A stretch of 64,000 bases of DNA from Allobosea sp. WAO (GTDB taxonomy: Bacteria; Pseudomonadota; Alphaproteobacteria; Rhizobiales; Beijerinckiaceae). The stretch is from assembly GCF_001509835.1 (NCBI RefSeq), contig NZ_JXTJ01000008.1:434001-498000 (forward strand), written 5' to 3'. Every line of letters begins with the position of its first letter. The stretch's first letter is position 1. This document shows positions 8,297 through 16,856 of this stretch, piece by piece. The translations under genes and the position numbers were made by a program. The notes beneath the pieces were generated by a model. That model saw only the letters and a program-made list of their open reading frames with translations, did no database searches and had not been told where the DNA came from.

Positions 8297-9300
8297 GCGG
8301 CTTTCGCTGTCGTGTGCAGGTGGCAGGCGGCGCTGCGGCCGGGGGCGATCTCCCGGAGGTCCGGGCGGACCTCGCGACAGACCGCCATGGCGTGCTCGCA
8401 GCGCGGGTGGAAGGGGCAGCCCGAGGGCGGTGAGAGCGGCGAGGGCAATTCGCCCTTGAGGGGCTGGAAGCTGCTCTTGCGCCGCTCTGCGGAGGGGATC
8501 GCCTTGATCAGCGCGGCGCTGTAGGGATGCGCCGGCTCGGCGAAGATCGCGGTCGCGCTGCCGATCTCGACGATGCGGCCGAGATACATGATCGCAACAC
8601 GGTCGCTGATATGGCGGACGAGGCCGAGATCATGGCTGACGAAGAGATAGGTCAGGCCGTGCCGCTCGCGCACATCCATGAACAGGTTGATCACCTGCGC
8701 CTGGATCGAGACGTCGAGGGCCGAGACCGGCTCGTCGCAGACCAGGAATTCCGGCTTCACCGCGAGCGCCCTGGCGATGCCGATGCGCTGGCGCTGGCCG
8801 CCGGAGAACTGGTGCGGGTAGCGCTCGCGATAGGCGAGATCGAGCCCGACCTCGGTCAGGGCCCGGTCGACCGCTTTGTCGAGCTCGGCCTTCGGCACCA
8901 GCTTGTGGACCGAAAGCGCCTCGCCGACGATGCGGCTGACCCGCATGCGCGGATCGAGCGAGGCGTAGGGGTCCTGGAAGACCATCTGCACCTTGAGCAG
9001 ATAATCGAGCCGGTCCTTGCCCTTCAGCGCGCCGGCCGAGCGGCCCTTATAGAAGACCTCGCCCTCGGTCGGCGGCAGGATGCCAGTGGCGATGCGGGCC
9101 AAAGTCGACTTGCCGCAGCCGGATTCGCCGACGAGTCCGAGTACCTCGCCCTTCATGACGGAAAGGTCGACGCCGTCGACCGCCTTCAGGGTCGAGGGCG
9201 GCGCGTGCCGGCCGACCGCGGTCAGGATACGCTCGGCGATGTTGGCCTTGCCGCGGAAGTACTTGCGGACGCCGCGCAGTTCGAACAGTGGCTCGCTCAT
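8293..9300 (-). CDS. Oligopeptide-type ABC transporter ATP-binding protein (DppF/OppF-like)
   Basis: 335 aa. Walker A GESGCGKST at 58-66, signature FSGGQRQRIGIARAL, Walker B FLVCDEPVSALD and a switch His (VSHDLGL) are all present. The C-terminal oligo_HPY extension (HPYSAALIKAIP, then GCPFHPRC) is the mark of dipeptide/oligopeptide/nickel importers. Start at the ATG at 9300, which overlaps the upstream ATPase stop as ATGA. An in-frame upstream extension to 9333 lies inside that gene and is not favoured. It forms the importer's ATPase pair with the next gene. Confidence 0.93.
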   Translation of the reverse strand: MSEPLFELRGVRKYFRGKANIAERILTAVGRHAPPSTLKAVDGVDLSVMKGEVLGLVGESGCGKSTLARIATGILPPTEGEVFYKGRSAGALKGKDRLDYLLKVQMVFQDPYASLDPRMRVSRIVGEALSVHKLVPKAELDKAVDRALTEVGLDLAYRERYPHQFSGGQRQRIGIARALAVKPEFLVCDEPVSALDVSIQAQVINLFMDVRERHGLTYLFVSHDLGLVRHISDRVAIMYLGRIVEIGSATAIFAEPAHPYSAALIKAIPSAERRKSSFQPLKGELPSPLSPPSGCPFHPRCEHAMAVCREVRPDLREIAPGRSAACHLHTTAKAA

Positions 9301-10280
9301 GCGGCTCTCCTGTCCGGCACGGGGTTGTGGCAACGCAGGGTGCGCCCGTCATGGGGCTGCGGCTGCGGGTCGCTCTCGGCGCAGACGGCCAAGGCGCGCT
9401 CGCAGCGCGGCCGGAACGGGCAGCCCGAAGGGCGCGAGTCGATGCGTGGCGCCATGCCGTCGATCTGGTGCAGGCGCTCGCCCGGCCGGGTCATCGCGGC
9501 CGAGGAGTTGAGCAGGCCGAGCGTGTAAGGGTGGCGCGGCCGGTCGAGCACGGTCTCGACATCGCCGATCTCGACGATGCGCCCGGCATACATCACCGCC
9601 ACCTTGTCGGCGAGCTCGGCGACGACGGCCAGATCGTGGGTGATCCAGATCACCGCCGCACCGCTCTCGCGCGAGAGCTTCTGCACCTCGTAGAGGATCT
9701 GCGCCTGGATGGTGACGTCGAGCGCGGTGGTCGGCTCGTCGGCGATGATCAGGTCGGGATCGTTCAGCAACGCGGTTGCGATCGCGACGCGCTGGCGCAT
9801 GCCGCCGGAGAATTCGTGCGGATACTGCTTGAGGCGGGTTTCCGGCGAGGAGATGCCGACCCGCGCCAGCGCCTTGGCCGCCTTGGCGAGCGCCTCGTCG
9901 CGGCTGCAGGCGCGATGCTCGAGGATCGCCTCCGCCATTTGCTCGCCGATGCTGAGCACCGGGTTCAGGGTCATCAGCGGGTCCTGGAAGATCATCGCGA
10001 TCCGGTCGCCGCGGAGCTGGCGCAGGCGTTCCTGCGAGGCGGCGCGCAGATCGATGCCGTCGAACAGCACCTCGCCGGCGACGACCTCACCCGGCGGGTC
10101 GATCAACTGCACCAGCGAGAAGCCGGTCACCGACTTGCCCGAGCCGGATTCGCCGACGAGGCCGAGCACCTCGCCCTTGGCGACGCTGAAATCGACGCCG
10201 TCGACGGCCGGCCAGGCGCCGTCCTGCGCATGGAACACAGTCTTGAGACCGCGCACGGAAAGGAGGGGAGCGTCGGTCAT
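9297..10280 (-). CDS. Oligopeptide-type ABC transporter ATP-binding protein (DppD/OppD-like)
   Basis: 327 aa from the ATG at 10280 (ATGA overlap with the permease stop). Walker A GESGSGKS near 43-50, signature FSGGMRQRVAIATAL, Walker B IADEPTTALD and H-loop ITHDLAV are complete. The C-terminal SGCPFRPRCERALAVC segment is the oligo_HPY motif. The open frame extends upstream to 10661, but that part overlaps the permease in another frame and is a shadow. It works as a heterodimer with the DppF-like ATPase downstream. Confidence 0.93.
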   Translation of the reverse strand: MTDAPLLSVRGLKTVFHAQDGAWPAVDGVDFSVAKGEVLGLVGESGSGKSVTGFSLVQLIDPPGEVVAGEVLFDGIDLRAASQERLRQLRGDRIAMIFQDPLMTLNPVLSIGEQMAEAILEHRACSRDEALAKAAKALARVGISSPETRLKQYPHEFSGGMRQRVAIATALLNDPDLIIADEPTTALDVTIQAQILYEVQKLSRESGAAVIWITHDLAVVAELADKVAVMYAGRIVEIGDVETVLDRPRHPYTLGLLNSSAAMTRPGERLHQIDGMAPRIDSRPSGCPFRPRCERALAVCAESDPQPQPHDGRTLRCHNPVPDRRAA

Positions 10281-11182
10281 GCGCGCACGTTGAAGCTGCG
10301 GCGCAGGCGATCGCCGACGAGATTGAGGGACATGATCAAAAGAACCAGCGCGATGCCGGGGAAGACGGCGATCCAGTATTCGCCGGAGAGCAGGAACTCG
10401 AAGCCGTTGGCGATGAGCAGGCCGAGCGAGGGCTGCGTCACCGGCACACCGACGCCGAGGAAGGAGAGCGTCGCTTCGAGCGTGATCGCCGAGGCGATGC
10501 TGATCGAGGCGACCACCAGCACCGAGCCGACCGAGTTCGGCAGCAGATGCGCCAGCATGATGTGGCGGGTCGGCAGGCCGAAATTCACGGCCGCCTCGAT
10601 ATACTCCTTGCGCCGCTCGACCATGGCCGCGGCCCGCATCAGCCGCGCGTATTGCGCCCATTGCACCAGGACGATGGCGAGGATGACCTTGTCGACGCCG
10701 CGGCCGATCGAGGCCAGCAGCACGAGCGCGACCAGGATCGAGGGGAAGCCGAGCATGAAGTCGACGATGCGCATGATGAGGGCGTCGATCGTGCCGCCGA
10801 ACTGCGCCGCGGCGAGCCCCGCCATGATGCCGATCGTGAGCGCGCCGGCGGTCGAGGCGAGGCCGACGAGCAGGCTGGTGCGCAGGCCGTAAAGGATGGC
10901 GCTCAGCATGTCGCGGCCCTGCGCATCGCTGCCGAGCCAGAAGGTGAAGCCGCTCATGCCCTGCTCGCCGGGGGCGAGCCGGTTGTCCATCACGCTGAGC
11001 GAGCCGAGATCATGCGGGTTCTGCGGCGCGATGAACGGCGCCAGCAAGGCGAGCGCCACCATGATGCTGAGCAGGATCGCGGCGCCGCGTGTGGTCGGGC
11101 GGTTGCGTAGTTGGCGCAGCACCTTTTCGCGCAGGGGCGTATCGGCCTGCATGGGGCCGGCGAGACGGGAAGCGTCGCTCAT
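10277..11182 (-). CDS. Peptide-type ABC transporter permease (DppC-like)
   Basis: 301 aa integral membrane protein with an N-terminal OppC-type segment (first helix AILLSIMVALALLAPFIAP) and about six transmembrane helices. The ABC-permease EAA loop is EAAVNFGLPTRHIMLAHLLPN. It follows the DppB-like gene with an ATGA overlap and precedes the ATPase the same way, so the four membrane/ATPase genes are one coupled block. Confidence 0.92.
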   Translation of the reverse strand: MSDASRLAGPMQADTPLREKVLRQLRNRPTTRGAAILLSIMVALALLAPFIAPQNPHDLGSLSVMDNRLAPGEQGMSGFTFWLGSDAQGRDMLSAILYGLRTSLLVGLASTAGALTIGIMAGLAAAQFGGTIDALIMRIVDFMLGFPSILVALVLLASIGRGVDKVILAIVLVQWAQYARLMRAAAMVERRKEYIEAAVNFGLPTRHIMLAHLLPNSVGSVLVVASISIASAITLEATLSFLGVGVPVTQPSLGLLIANGFEFLLSGEYWIAVFPGIALVLLIMSLNLVGDRLRRSFNVRA

Positions 11183-12156
11183 GCCTGTTCTCCGGCGAGC
11201 TTCACCCGCGGGTCGAGCGCGGCATAGAGCACGTCGACGATGAAATTGACGGTGACGAAGAGCAGCGTCGCGAGGAGGACGTAAGCGACGACCACCGGGC
11301 GATCGAGCTGGTAGACCGAGTCGATCAGCAGCTTGCCCATGCCCGGCCAGGCGAAGACGGTCTCGGTGATGGTCGAGAAGGCGACGAGGCTACCGAACTC
11401 GACGCCGACCACGGTGACGACCGGTATCAGGATGTTGCGCAGCACGTGCCGGTTGACGATGCGCCGGGGTCGCACGCCCTTGGCGCGGGCATACTTCACG
11501 TAGTCCAGGGTCATCGTCTCGGTGGTGCCGGCGGCGACGAGGCGCACGATCAGCGCGAGATTGGGGATGGCGAGGTTCAGCGCCGGCAGGGCGATGTGCT
11601 GGAGCCCGTCCAGCGTCAGCAGGCTGGTCTGGAAGCCGAGGACCGAGACGGTCTCGCCGCGGCCCGCCGTCGGCAGCCAGCCGAGCAGCACGGCGAAGAG
11701 CAGGATCAGCATCATGCCCTTCCAGAAGCTCGGCAGCGAGAAGCCGAGCACGGTGCCGGCCATGACGATGCGGGCGCGCCGACTATCGGGGTTCAGGCCC
11801 GCCATCAGCCCGAGCGGGATGCCGAAGACGAGCGCCAGCGTCATCGCCAGCAGCACGAGCTCGAAGGTCGCCGGCAGGCGGGCCAGGATGAGCTGCACCG
11901 CCGGCACGCCGTGCACGAAGGAGCGGCCGAGATCGCCCTTCAGCGCATTGCCCATGAAGGTCAGGTATTGCTGCCAGACCGGCAGATCGAGCCCGAGCCG
12001 CGCGATCAGCGCTTGCCGGTCCGCCGCGCTGGCCTGCGGCGATACCAGGAGCTCGATCGGATCGCCGATGCCATAGACGGCGAAGAAGACCACGACCGAG
12101 ACCGCGAGCAGCACGAGCACGCTCTGGATCAGCCGTTGCAGGACATAGGCGGTCAT
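11179..12156 (-). CDS. Peptide-type ABC transporter permease (DppB-like)
   Basis: 325 aa. Starts MTAYVLQRLIQSVLVLLAVS, the standard DppB first helix. It has a periplasmic ADRQALIARLGLDLPVWQQY segment and the EAA loop YVKYARAKGVRPRRIVNRHVLRN. It heads the permease-ATPase block. A 100-bp gap with a strong hairpin separates it from the binding-protein gene, the usual arrangement that lets the binding protein be made in excess. Confidence 0.92.
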   Translation of the reverse strand: MTAYVLQRLIQSVLVLLAVSVVVFFAVYGIGDPIELLVSPQASAADRQALIARLGLDLPVWQQYLTFMGNALKGDLGRSFVHGVPAVQLILARLPATFELVLLAMTLALVFGIPLGLMAGLNPDSRRARIVMAGTVLGFSLPSFWKGMMLILLFAVLLGWLPTAGRGETVSVLGFQTSLLTLDGLQHIALPALNLAIPNLALIVRLVAAGTTETMTLDYVKYARAKGVRPRRIVNRHVLRNILIPVVTVVGVEFGSLVAFSTITETVFAWPGMGKLLIDSVYQLDRPVVVAYVLLATLLFVTVNFIVDVLYAALDPRVKLAGEQA

Positions 12157-12180
12157 CGGTGACGCTCGACCGGTTGAAAG

Positions 12181-12220
12181 GTCATTCCGGGCGCAGCGCT
12201 GGGCGCCGGCCCGGAACGAC
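12181..12220. repeat. Intergenic hairpin (palindromic repeat-like) between binding protein and permease genes
   Basis: GTCATTCCGGGC at 12181-12192 pairs with GCCCGGAACGAC at 12209-12220: eleven of twelve pairs, 16-nt loop. The GTCATTCCGGGC...CCGGAAtGAC pattern resembles the dispersed palindromic repeats common in alphaproteobacterial intergenic regions. In this position it could stabilise the upstream mRNA or attenuate downstream expression. No U-tract is seen. Confidence 0.65.
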
Positions 12221-12256
12221 GATGTTGCTTGCTGTCGCCAGCGGGTTAAGCGCGGC

Positions 12257-13867
12257 TCACTTCGCCGGCTTCACCGACATGGCGAGGGTGAACTGGTCGG
12301 CGCGGCCGGTGATCTTGAGATCGGCCTTGCCGGCCCAGATGCCGCTTTCGAAGTGCAGCGGGATGAAGGCGCCGTCGGCGAGGACGATGGTCATGGCCTG
12401 CTGCAGCAGCTCCTCGCGCTTCTTGTCGTCGAGCGTCGAGATCGCGGCGCGGATCACCTTGTCGTATTCGTCGTTCTTGTAGCCGCCATAGTTCGAGCCG
12501 CCGATCGTCTTGTCCTCGTTCGGGGTCGGCGGCCACTGGCGCAGGAAGGACGAGGCCTCGCCGGTGTTCGAGCCCCAGCCGCCGATCGCGACGCTGAATT
12601 CCTTCTTGGCGCGGCGCGGGAAGTAGATCGCGCGGGTCATCGCGTCGACCTCGGCCTTGATGCCGATCTGGGTCAGGTACTGGGCGACCGCCTGGGTGAT
12701 CTGGCTGTCGTTGATGTAGCGGTCATTGGTCGCCGAGAGCGTCAGCTGGAAACCGTTGGGATAGCCGGCTTCGGCGAGCAGCTTCTTGGCCGCGGCCGGG
12801 TCGTACGGAATCTTCGCCGGGTTCGCCAGCGTGCCGAACATGCCGGTCGGCAGGAACTGGTAGGCCGGCTCGGCGGCACCGTCCATGATGCGCTTGGCGA
12901 TCGCGTCGCGGTCGATGGCGAGCGACATCGCCTTGCGGACGCGGGCATCCTTCAGCGGGTTCTTGCCGTCGGGCGCCTTGACGAAGGGGCTGTCGTCGCG
13001 GTCGACGTCGAGCTGGAAATAGATGATGCGGGTCGAGGGGGTGACGACATGGGCGAAGCGCTTGTCGCCCTTGATCCGGTTGAGGTCGCGCGCCGCCGGG
13101 CTTTCGATCACGTCGTAGTCGCCGGCGAGCAGGCCGGCGAGGCGCGGGCCGGCATTGGTCACAGGCAGGAAGCGCACGCTCGCCCAGGGCTCGGCCTCGC
13201 CCCAGTAGTTCGGGTTGCGCTCGAGCTCGATCGCCGATCCACGCACATAGGACTTCAGCTTGTAGGGGCCGGTGCCGATCGCCATCGAGCCGTCGTTGAA
13301 GTTGTTGACGGTCGGCCAGGGGCCGGTGACGCCGCAGTTCTTCTCGACGTCGTAGGTGATGTCGCCGTGCTGGACGATCGAGGCGGAGAGGATCGGCAGG
13401 CCCGACAGCAGGGTCGGGAGCAGCGGCTCCGGCGTCTTGGTCTCGATCACCAGCGTGCTGGCGTCACGGGTCTCGACCTTGGCGAAATTGCCGGTGATGT
13501 CGGCGAAGGAGCCAGAGACCTTGGTCTCGTTCTTGAGGGTGCGGCAGAAGGTGAAGACCACATCCTGCGCGCTGAAGGGCTGGCCGTTCGAGAACTTGAC
13601 GCCCTGGCGCAGCTTGAAGGTCCAGCGGTTCTTGCCGTCGTTCTCCCAGGAGGTGGCGAGGCCGGGCTTCAGCGCCTGCTTCTCGTCCTGGAGCACGAGA
13701 TGGTCGAAGATGTGCAGGGCGAGCGCATTATTGGGGGTGAGGTCGTGGTAATGCGGATCGACGGCAGTCGGCTCCGAGGAAAGCGCGATGCGCAGGGTCT
13801 GCGCCATGGCAGGCGCGCTCAGCATGCTTGCGCCGAGCAGGATGGTCATCAGTGCGCGCTGCCGCAT
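12257..13867 (-). CDS. Family 5 periplasmic peptide-type substrate-binding protein
   Basis: 536 aa from the ATG at 13867, preceded by a good Shine-Dalgarno (GGAGAAGGA). The Sec signal peptide is MRQRALMTILLGASMLSAPAMA. The mature part shows the SBP family 5 pattern: LRIALSSEPTAVDPHYHD near the N-terminus, LKPGLATSWENDGKNRWTFKLRQGVKFSNGQPFSAQDV, and a C-terminal dyad RVRKAMSLAIDRDAIA. The open frame upstream to 13951 lacks a better start. It is divergent from the RpiR regulator, which probably controls it. The ligand could be a peptide, an opine or another amide; sequence alone does not decide. Confidence 0.92.
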   Translation of the reverse strand: MRQRALMTILLGASMLSAPAMAQTLRIALSSEPTAVDPHYHDLTPNNALALHIFDHLVLQDEKQALKPGLATSWENDGKNRWTFKLRQGVKFSNGQPFSAQDVVFTFCRTLKNETKVSGSFADITGNFAKVETRDASTLVIETKTPEPLLPTLLSGLPILSASIVQHGDITYDVEKNCGVTGPWPTVNNFNDGSMAIGTGPYKLKSYVRGSAIELERNPNYWGEAEPWASVRFLPVTNAGPRLAGLLAGDYDVIESPAARDLNRIKGDKRFAHVVTPSTRIIYFQLDVDRDDSPFVKAPDGKNPLKDARVRKAMSLAIDRDAIAKRIMDGAAEPAYQFLPTGMFGTLANPAKIPYDPAAAKKLLAEAGYPNGFQLTLSATNDRYINDSQITQAVAQYLTQIGIKAEVDAMTRAIYFPRRAKKEFSVAIGGWGSNTGEASSFLRQWPPTPNEDKTIGGSNYGGYKNDEYDKVIRAAISTLDDKKREELLQQAMTIVLADGAFIPLHFESGIWAGKADLKITGRADQFTLAMSVKPAK

Positions 13868-13910
13868 CGGTCCTTCTCCATTCCCGTAGGTGAACGTTTT
13901 TGACAGTTTT

Positions 13911-13938
13911 ATTTTCACGCGGTAGCAAACATGAAAAT
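13911..13938. promoter_or_regulatory. Inverted repeat in the divergent SBP/RpiR promoter region
   Basis: ATTTTCA (13911-13917) and TGAAAAT (13932-13938) form a perfect 7-bp inverted repeat with a 14-bp spacer. It lies 43 bp upstream of the binding-protein start and 27 bp before the regulator start. Its position in the only short AT-rich gap between a regulator and its neighbouring transport operon makes it a likely operator for the RpiR protein. Confidence 0.55.
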
Positions 13939-13965
13939 GATCCGACGTCAATCAGCGGAAAAGCC

Positions 13966-14838
13966 ATGTCACGCGCCCTGAAGCCGACGACGGACCTCGC
14001 CAACCGCATCGCCCGGGTCTACCCCTCGCTCAGCGAAGGCCATCGCAAGGCGGCCGACTTCGTCCTGCAGAGCCCGCTCGATTCCGCGACGGTGACGATC
14101 GAAGGGCTGGCCGAGAAGAGCGGCACCTCGACCGCGACGGTCACCCGTTTCGTCCGGGCGCTGGGCTACCGCAATTATGGCGACTTCCGCGCCGCGCTGT
14201 CGACGGCACTCAAGGTCGCGCTCGCGCCGGTCGAAGGCCTCGCCGATGCGCGTGCGGCCGCCGGTTCGGTCTTCGCAACGATGGCGACGACGCTGAAGGG
14301 CGAGGCCGCCAATCTCGATGAGGCGATAGCGACGCTGGAGGAGGAGACGGTCAACCGCGCCATCGCCCTCCTGCTCAAGGCGCGCCGCATCTTCATCGTC
14401 GGCTCCGGCGCGAGCCACCATGTCGGCGCCTTCCTGGAGGATGGGCTGGCGCTCTATCTCGATGCCGACGTGGTCTTCGCCTCTTCGCGCGGCGGGCCGG
14501 AGCGCGCGGTCCGCCACATGCTCTCGGCCGGGCCGGAGGATGTCGTCATCGCGATCTCGCTGCCGCGCTATTCACGCGCGACGCTGGAGCTCGCCAGATT
14601 CGCCAAGAAGCGCGACGCCGTGCTCATCGCGCTGACCGACGGGCCGTCATCGCCGCTGGTTCCGCTGGCGGACATGACGCTGTTCGCGCCCGCCCGCAAC
14701 AGCTTCCTGCCGAACTCGCCGACGGCCGCCTTCGCGGTTGCCGACGCGCTGATCACGACGCTGGCGCGCGAGCGCCCCGATGCGGTCGAGGCGCTGAAGG
14801 GCCTGAGCGAAAGCCTGCTCTGGACGTTCCACTATTGA
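13966..14838 (+). CDS. MurR/RpiR-family transcriptional regulator with SIS domain
   Basis: 290 aa. N-terminal HTH_6 domain with the RpiR pattern (SEGHRKAADFVLQSP, then EKSGTSTATVTRFVRALGYRNYGDFR, residues about 20-75). The C-terminal SIS phosphosugar-binding domain begins at RRIFIVGSGASHHVG and includes AISLPRYSRATLELARFA. I chose ATG 13966 because the earlier in-frame start (13900) would run through the operator. It is transcribed divergently from the peptide-type ABC operon, the common alphaproteobacterial layout for a local regulator. Confidence 0.9.
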   Translation: MSRALKPTTDLANRIARVYPSLSEGHRKAADFVLQSPLDSATVTIEGLAEKSGTSTATVTRFVRALGYRNYGDFRAALSTALKVALAPVEGLADARAAAGSVFATMATTLKGEAANLDEAIATLEEETVNRAIALLLKARRIFIVGSGASHHVGAFLEDGLALYLDADVVFASSRGGPERAVRHMLSAGPEDVVIAISLPRYSRATLELARFAKKRDAVLIALTDGPSSPLVPLADMTLFAPARNSFLPNSPTAAFAVADALITTLARERPDAVEALKGLSESLLWTFHY

Positions 14839-15002
14839 TTGTGGTTCGATGACCCAACGTCGCGTCCTTCGGCGCTGCCTCGGGCCGCCCGCAGGCCGCG
14901 AGGGAAGCGATACGGTCGGCAGAGAAGGCAGCAAGTTTACCGACCGGCTGTGTTGGCCGCGGCTGACGAACATGAGGATAGTCCGGCCGGTCTCGAAACC
15001 GG

Positions 15003-15017
15003 CTGTAACCGTTACGG
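15003..15017. promoter_or_regulatory. Palindromic operator candidate, site 1 (CTGTAACCGTTACGG)
   Basis: This 15-mer matches the perfect palindrome found at 26521 in 13 of 15 positions. It ends 100 bp upstream of the start of the secreted-protein gene at 15118. Related copies at 16817, 18098 and 26521 (and a weaker one at 16763) also precede genes of this locus. Confidence 0.6.
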
Positions 15018-15117
15018 GCATGGACCTCGCTTCCAGCGCGTGACGATCTATCCGAGAGTGCAGGTGCAATCGTAGTTGGAAGGGTCGCGCCCGGGCGCGA
15101 CCTGCGACAGGTGATCC

Positions 15118-15537
15118 ATGAGCCGAAGCCAGAGGTTCTTGACGTTTTTGCTGTTTGCCGGCGCATCTGCCGCAAGCACTGGGGCCGCGGCCCAGGCTTC
15201 GCCGGAGCGTCTGCAGGGCGCCTGGGCGACCAACGCCGCGACCTGCGATCAGGTCTTCACCAAGCGCAGTGGCAGGCTGGTGTTCAACAAGCAATCGATC
15301 GAAGGCTGGTCAGGCTTCATCGCGACAGGCAAGCATATCCGCAGCCCCAACGCGAGCTGCGACGTGATCTCGTCGAAGCAGAAAGGCGATGTGCTGAGCT
15401 TTCTACTGGGCTGCGAGAACGAGATCATCTTCGAGACGGTGAGCGTCTCGGTCCGCTTCAAGCCTGATGGGGGGCTCGTCCGTTTCGATCCGGAGTTTCC
15501 CGAGGTCGAGACTCCCTATCATCGCTGCGACGGCTGA
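15118..15537 (+). CDS. Secreted hypothetical protein
   Basis: 139 aa with a Sec signal peptide (MSRSQRFLTFLLFAGASAASTGAAAQA). The mature part of about 112 residues has cysteines in NAATCDQVF, NASCDVIS, LGCENE and YHRCDG, four in all, which could form two disulfides in the periplasm. The family is unknown to me; the shape resembles small secreted proteins of Hyphomicrobiales that start LQGAWAT (compare lipocalin-like LxGxW starts). A copy of the shared palindrome lies 100 bp upstream, tying it to the sulfatase locus. Confidence 0.75.
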   Translation: MSRSQRFLTFLLFAGASAASTGAAAQASPERLQGAWATNAATCDQVFTKRSGRLVFNKQSIEGWSGFIATGKHIRSPNASCDVISSKQKGDVLSFLLGCENEIIFETVSVSVRFKPDGGLVRFDPEFPEVETPYHRCDG

Positions 15538-15708
15538 CGCGCAGCTCGGCCGGCTATGTGCGATCCAGTTCGACATCGTCGAGATCGGAAGAAGCGATGC
15601 GAGCGGGCTTGAGAGCCGGACTGTCAGGTGCGGTCGCGCTGGTTTAGCTGATCGGCGCCGGCGGCTTCCGGCTTAGGGGCAGCGCCGAGCTGCCTCGTCC
15701 CACCGGGG

Positions 15709-16719
15709 CTAATTCTTGACGACCTTCGGCTGTGGCGTGGGCTGGGGAGTTGGCGCCGGTCCGAGCGGAAAGGCGACGCTCAGCAGCACGCTCGTGCCCT
15801 GCGGACGGTTCTCGACGCTGACCTCGCGCATGACCTTCACGCGGGTGGAGACCGGCGTTCCCGCGACGCTGAAATTATAGCCGATCGTGCCGCCGACCGT
15901 GGTGACGCGGCCCTTATAGGGGCCGAGCGAGGCGCCGGCGCCGCCATCGCCGCTGACCTGCTGGTAGTGCGAGACAAAGGCGCCGATCGAGAATTCCTTG
16001 CTCAGATACTGGGTGATCGCCAGATCGCCATGGACGGCGTTGCCGCTCCGGTAGTCGGTCGCCTGGTTCGTGCCGTTCATCTCGAAGCCGATGGCTCCTG
16101 AGATATCGAGGCCGATTTTCGGATCGAGCCAGGTCGCAGCCGCGTAGACGTCGCCGATCCAGCGGTTGAAGGCGACGTTCGACAGCTCGCCATCCTGGTA
16201 GGCGCCGGCGGGGATGCTGACCGCGCCACCGACCAGCCAATGAAAGTTGCCGGCATGCCAGCCGACGAAGCTGGAGACTATCGGGTCACCTATGTTGAAG
16301 GTGGCATCGCGCAGGCCGAGGCCAAAGGCGCGGCCGAGGCGCGGCGCCGCGATCACGGCGCCAGCGCTCACGCGCGGTGTTCCGAACGGGACCGTGATCG
16401 CAAAGGCGAGGTTGCCGCCGAAGATCTCGAGCGGTGTCACCCAGGTCGGAGTCGAGAAGTTGATCCTGGCCTCGACTTCGACACTGGAGAGAACGGCGCC
16501 ACCGAACTGGGTCTGCGTGCGGGCCGAGAGACGGCCGGAATAGGCGTAGAAATCGTTCTCGAAATAGAAGCCCGGTGGCGGCGCGATACCTGCGCCCGCT
16601 CCGCGCAGTCCCGGAAGGAACAGACTCGCCCCGCCTTCGGTCGCGGCCAGGGGCGTGTGCAGGAGTGTTCCGCAAAGGCAGGCCGAGGCGCCAAGCAGAG
16701 CGGCCCTGAGTCGCTTCAT
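15709..16719 (-). CDS. Outer-membrane SphA/phenol-MetA-degradation-like protein
   Basis: 336 aa from the ATG at 16719, with GGGAGG as Shine-Dalgarno. A signal peptide (MKRLRAALLGASACLCGTLLHTPLAA) is followed by TEGGASLFLPGLRGAGAGIAPPPGFYFEND, the hallmark of the Phenol_MetA_deg/SphA beta-barrel family. Alternating hydrophobic strands run to the end. The C-terminus is unusual, with a proline-rich tail (PTPQPTPQPKVVKN) instead of a terminal aromatic residue. Such proteins are thought to pass hydrophobic or aromatic compounds across the outer membrane. It is convergent with the secreted-protein gene and divergent from a small ORF; the intervening region holds two palindrome copies. Confidence 0.85.
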   Translation of the reverse strand: MKRLRAALLGASACLCGTLLHTPLAATEGGASLFLPGLRGAGAGIAPPPGFYFENDFYAYSGRLSARTQTQFGGAVLSSVEVEARINFSTPTWVTPLEIFGGNLAFAITVPFGTPRVSAGAVIAAPRLGRAFGLGLRDATFNIGDPIVSSFVGWHAGNFHWLVGGAVSIPAGAYQDGELSNVAFNRWIGDVYAAATWLDPKIGLDISGAIGFEMNGTNQATDYRSGNAVHGDLAITQYLSKEFSIGAFVSHYQQVSGDGGAGASLGPYKGRVTTVGGTIGYNFSVAGTPVSTRVKVMREVSVENRPQGTSVLLSVAFPLGPAPTPQPTPQPKVVKN

Positions 16720-16762
16720 AACCGGCCTCCCGTGCTTCGTGATGAAGGCTGAGATGATTTGG

Positions 16763-16777
16763 CTGTGACCGTCAAGA
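16763..16777. promoter_or_regulatory. Weak palindromic operator candidate (CTGTGACCGTCAAGA)
   Basis: Matches site 1 (15003) at 11 of 15 positions, with the left half better kept. It lies 43 bp upstream of the SphA-like start at 16719. It is supported only by position and by the stronger copy 40 bp further on. Confidence 0.3.
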
Positions 16778-16816
16778 CGAGGGTGTAACGAGGCTCGCTC
16801 TGAACACGGCCTCACG

Positions 16817-16831
16817 GCGCAACTGTTACGG
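16817..16831. promoter_or_regulatory. Palindromic operator candidate, site 2 (GCGCAACTGTTACGG)
   Basis: Matches site 1 at 11 of 15 positions. The right half GTTACGG is identical and the left AAC is kept. It lies in the divergent region between the SphA-like gene and the small ORF at 16857, close enough to cover the start region of the latter. Confidence 0.45.
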
Positions 16832-16856
16832 CTGCACCCGAGGAGACTTGGTCGAT

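Noticed and set aside
11089..12162. 357-codon plus-strand ORF opposite the DppB-like permease, and similar antisense ORFs over the binding protein (12353-13903)
   Set aside because: They are His/Gln/Asp/Arg-rich antisense translations typical of shadows of membrane and secreted protein genes.
14986..15003. GCCGGTCTCGAAACCGGC hairpin resembling a tRNA-Ser(CGA) anticodon arm
   Set aside because: The loop has six instead of seven bases, and no acceptor stem, D-arm or T-arm (GGTTCGA) is found at the right distances. It is kept only as a hairpin next to operator site 1.
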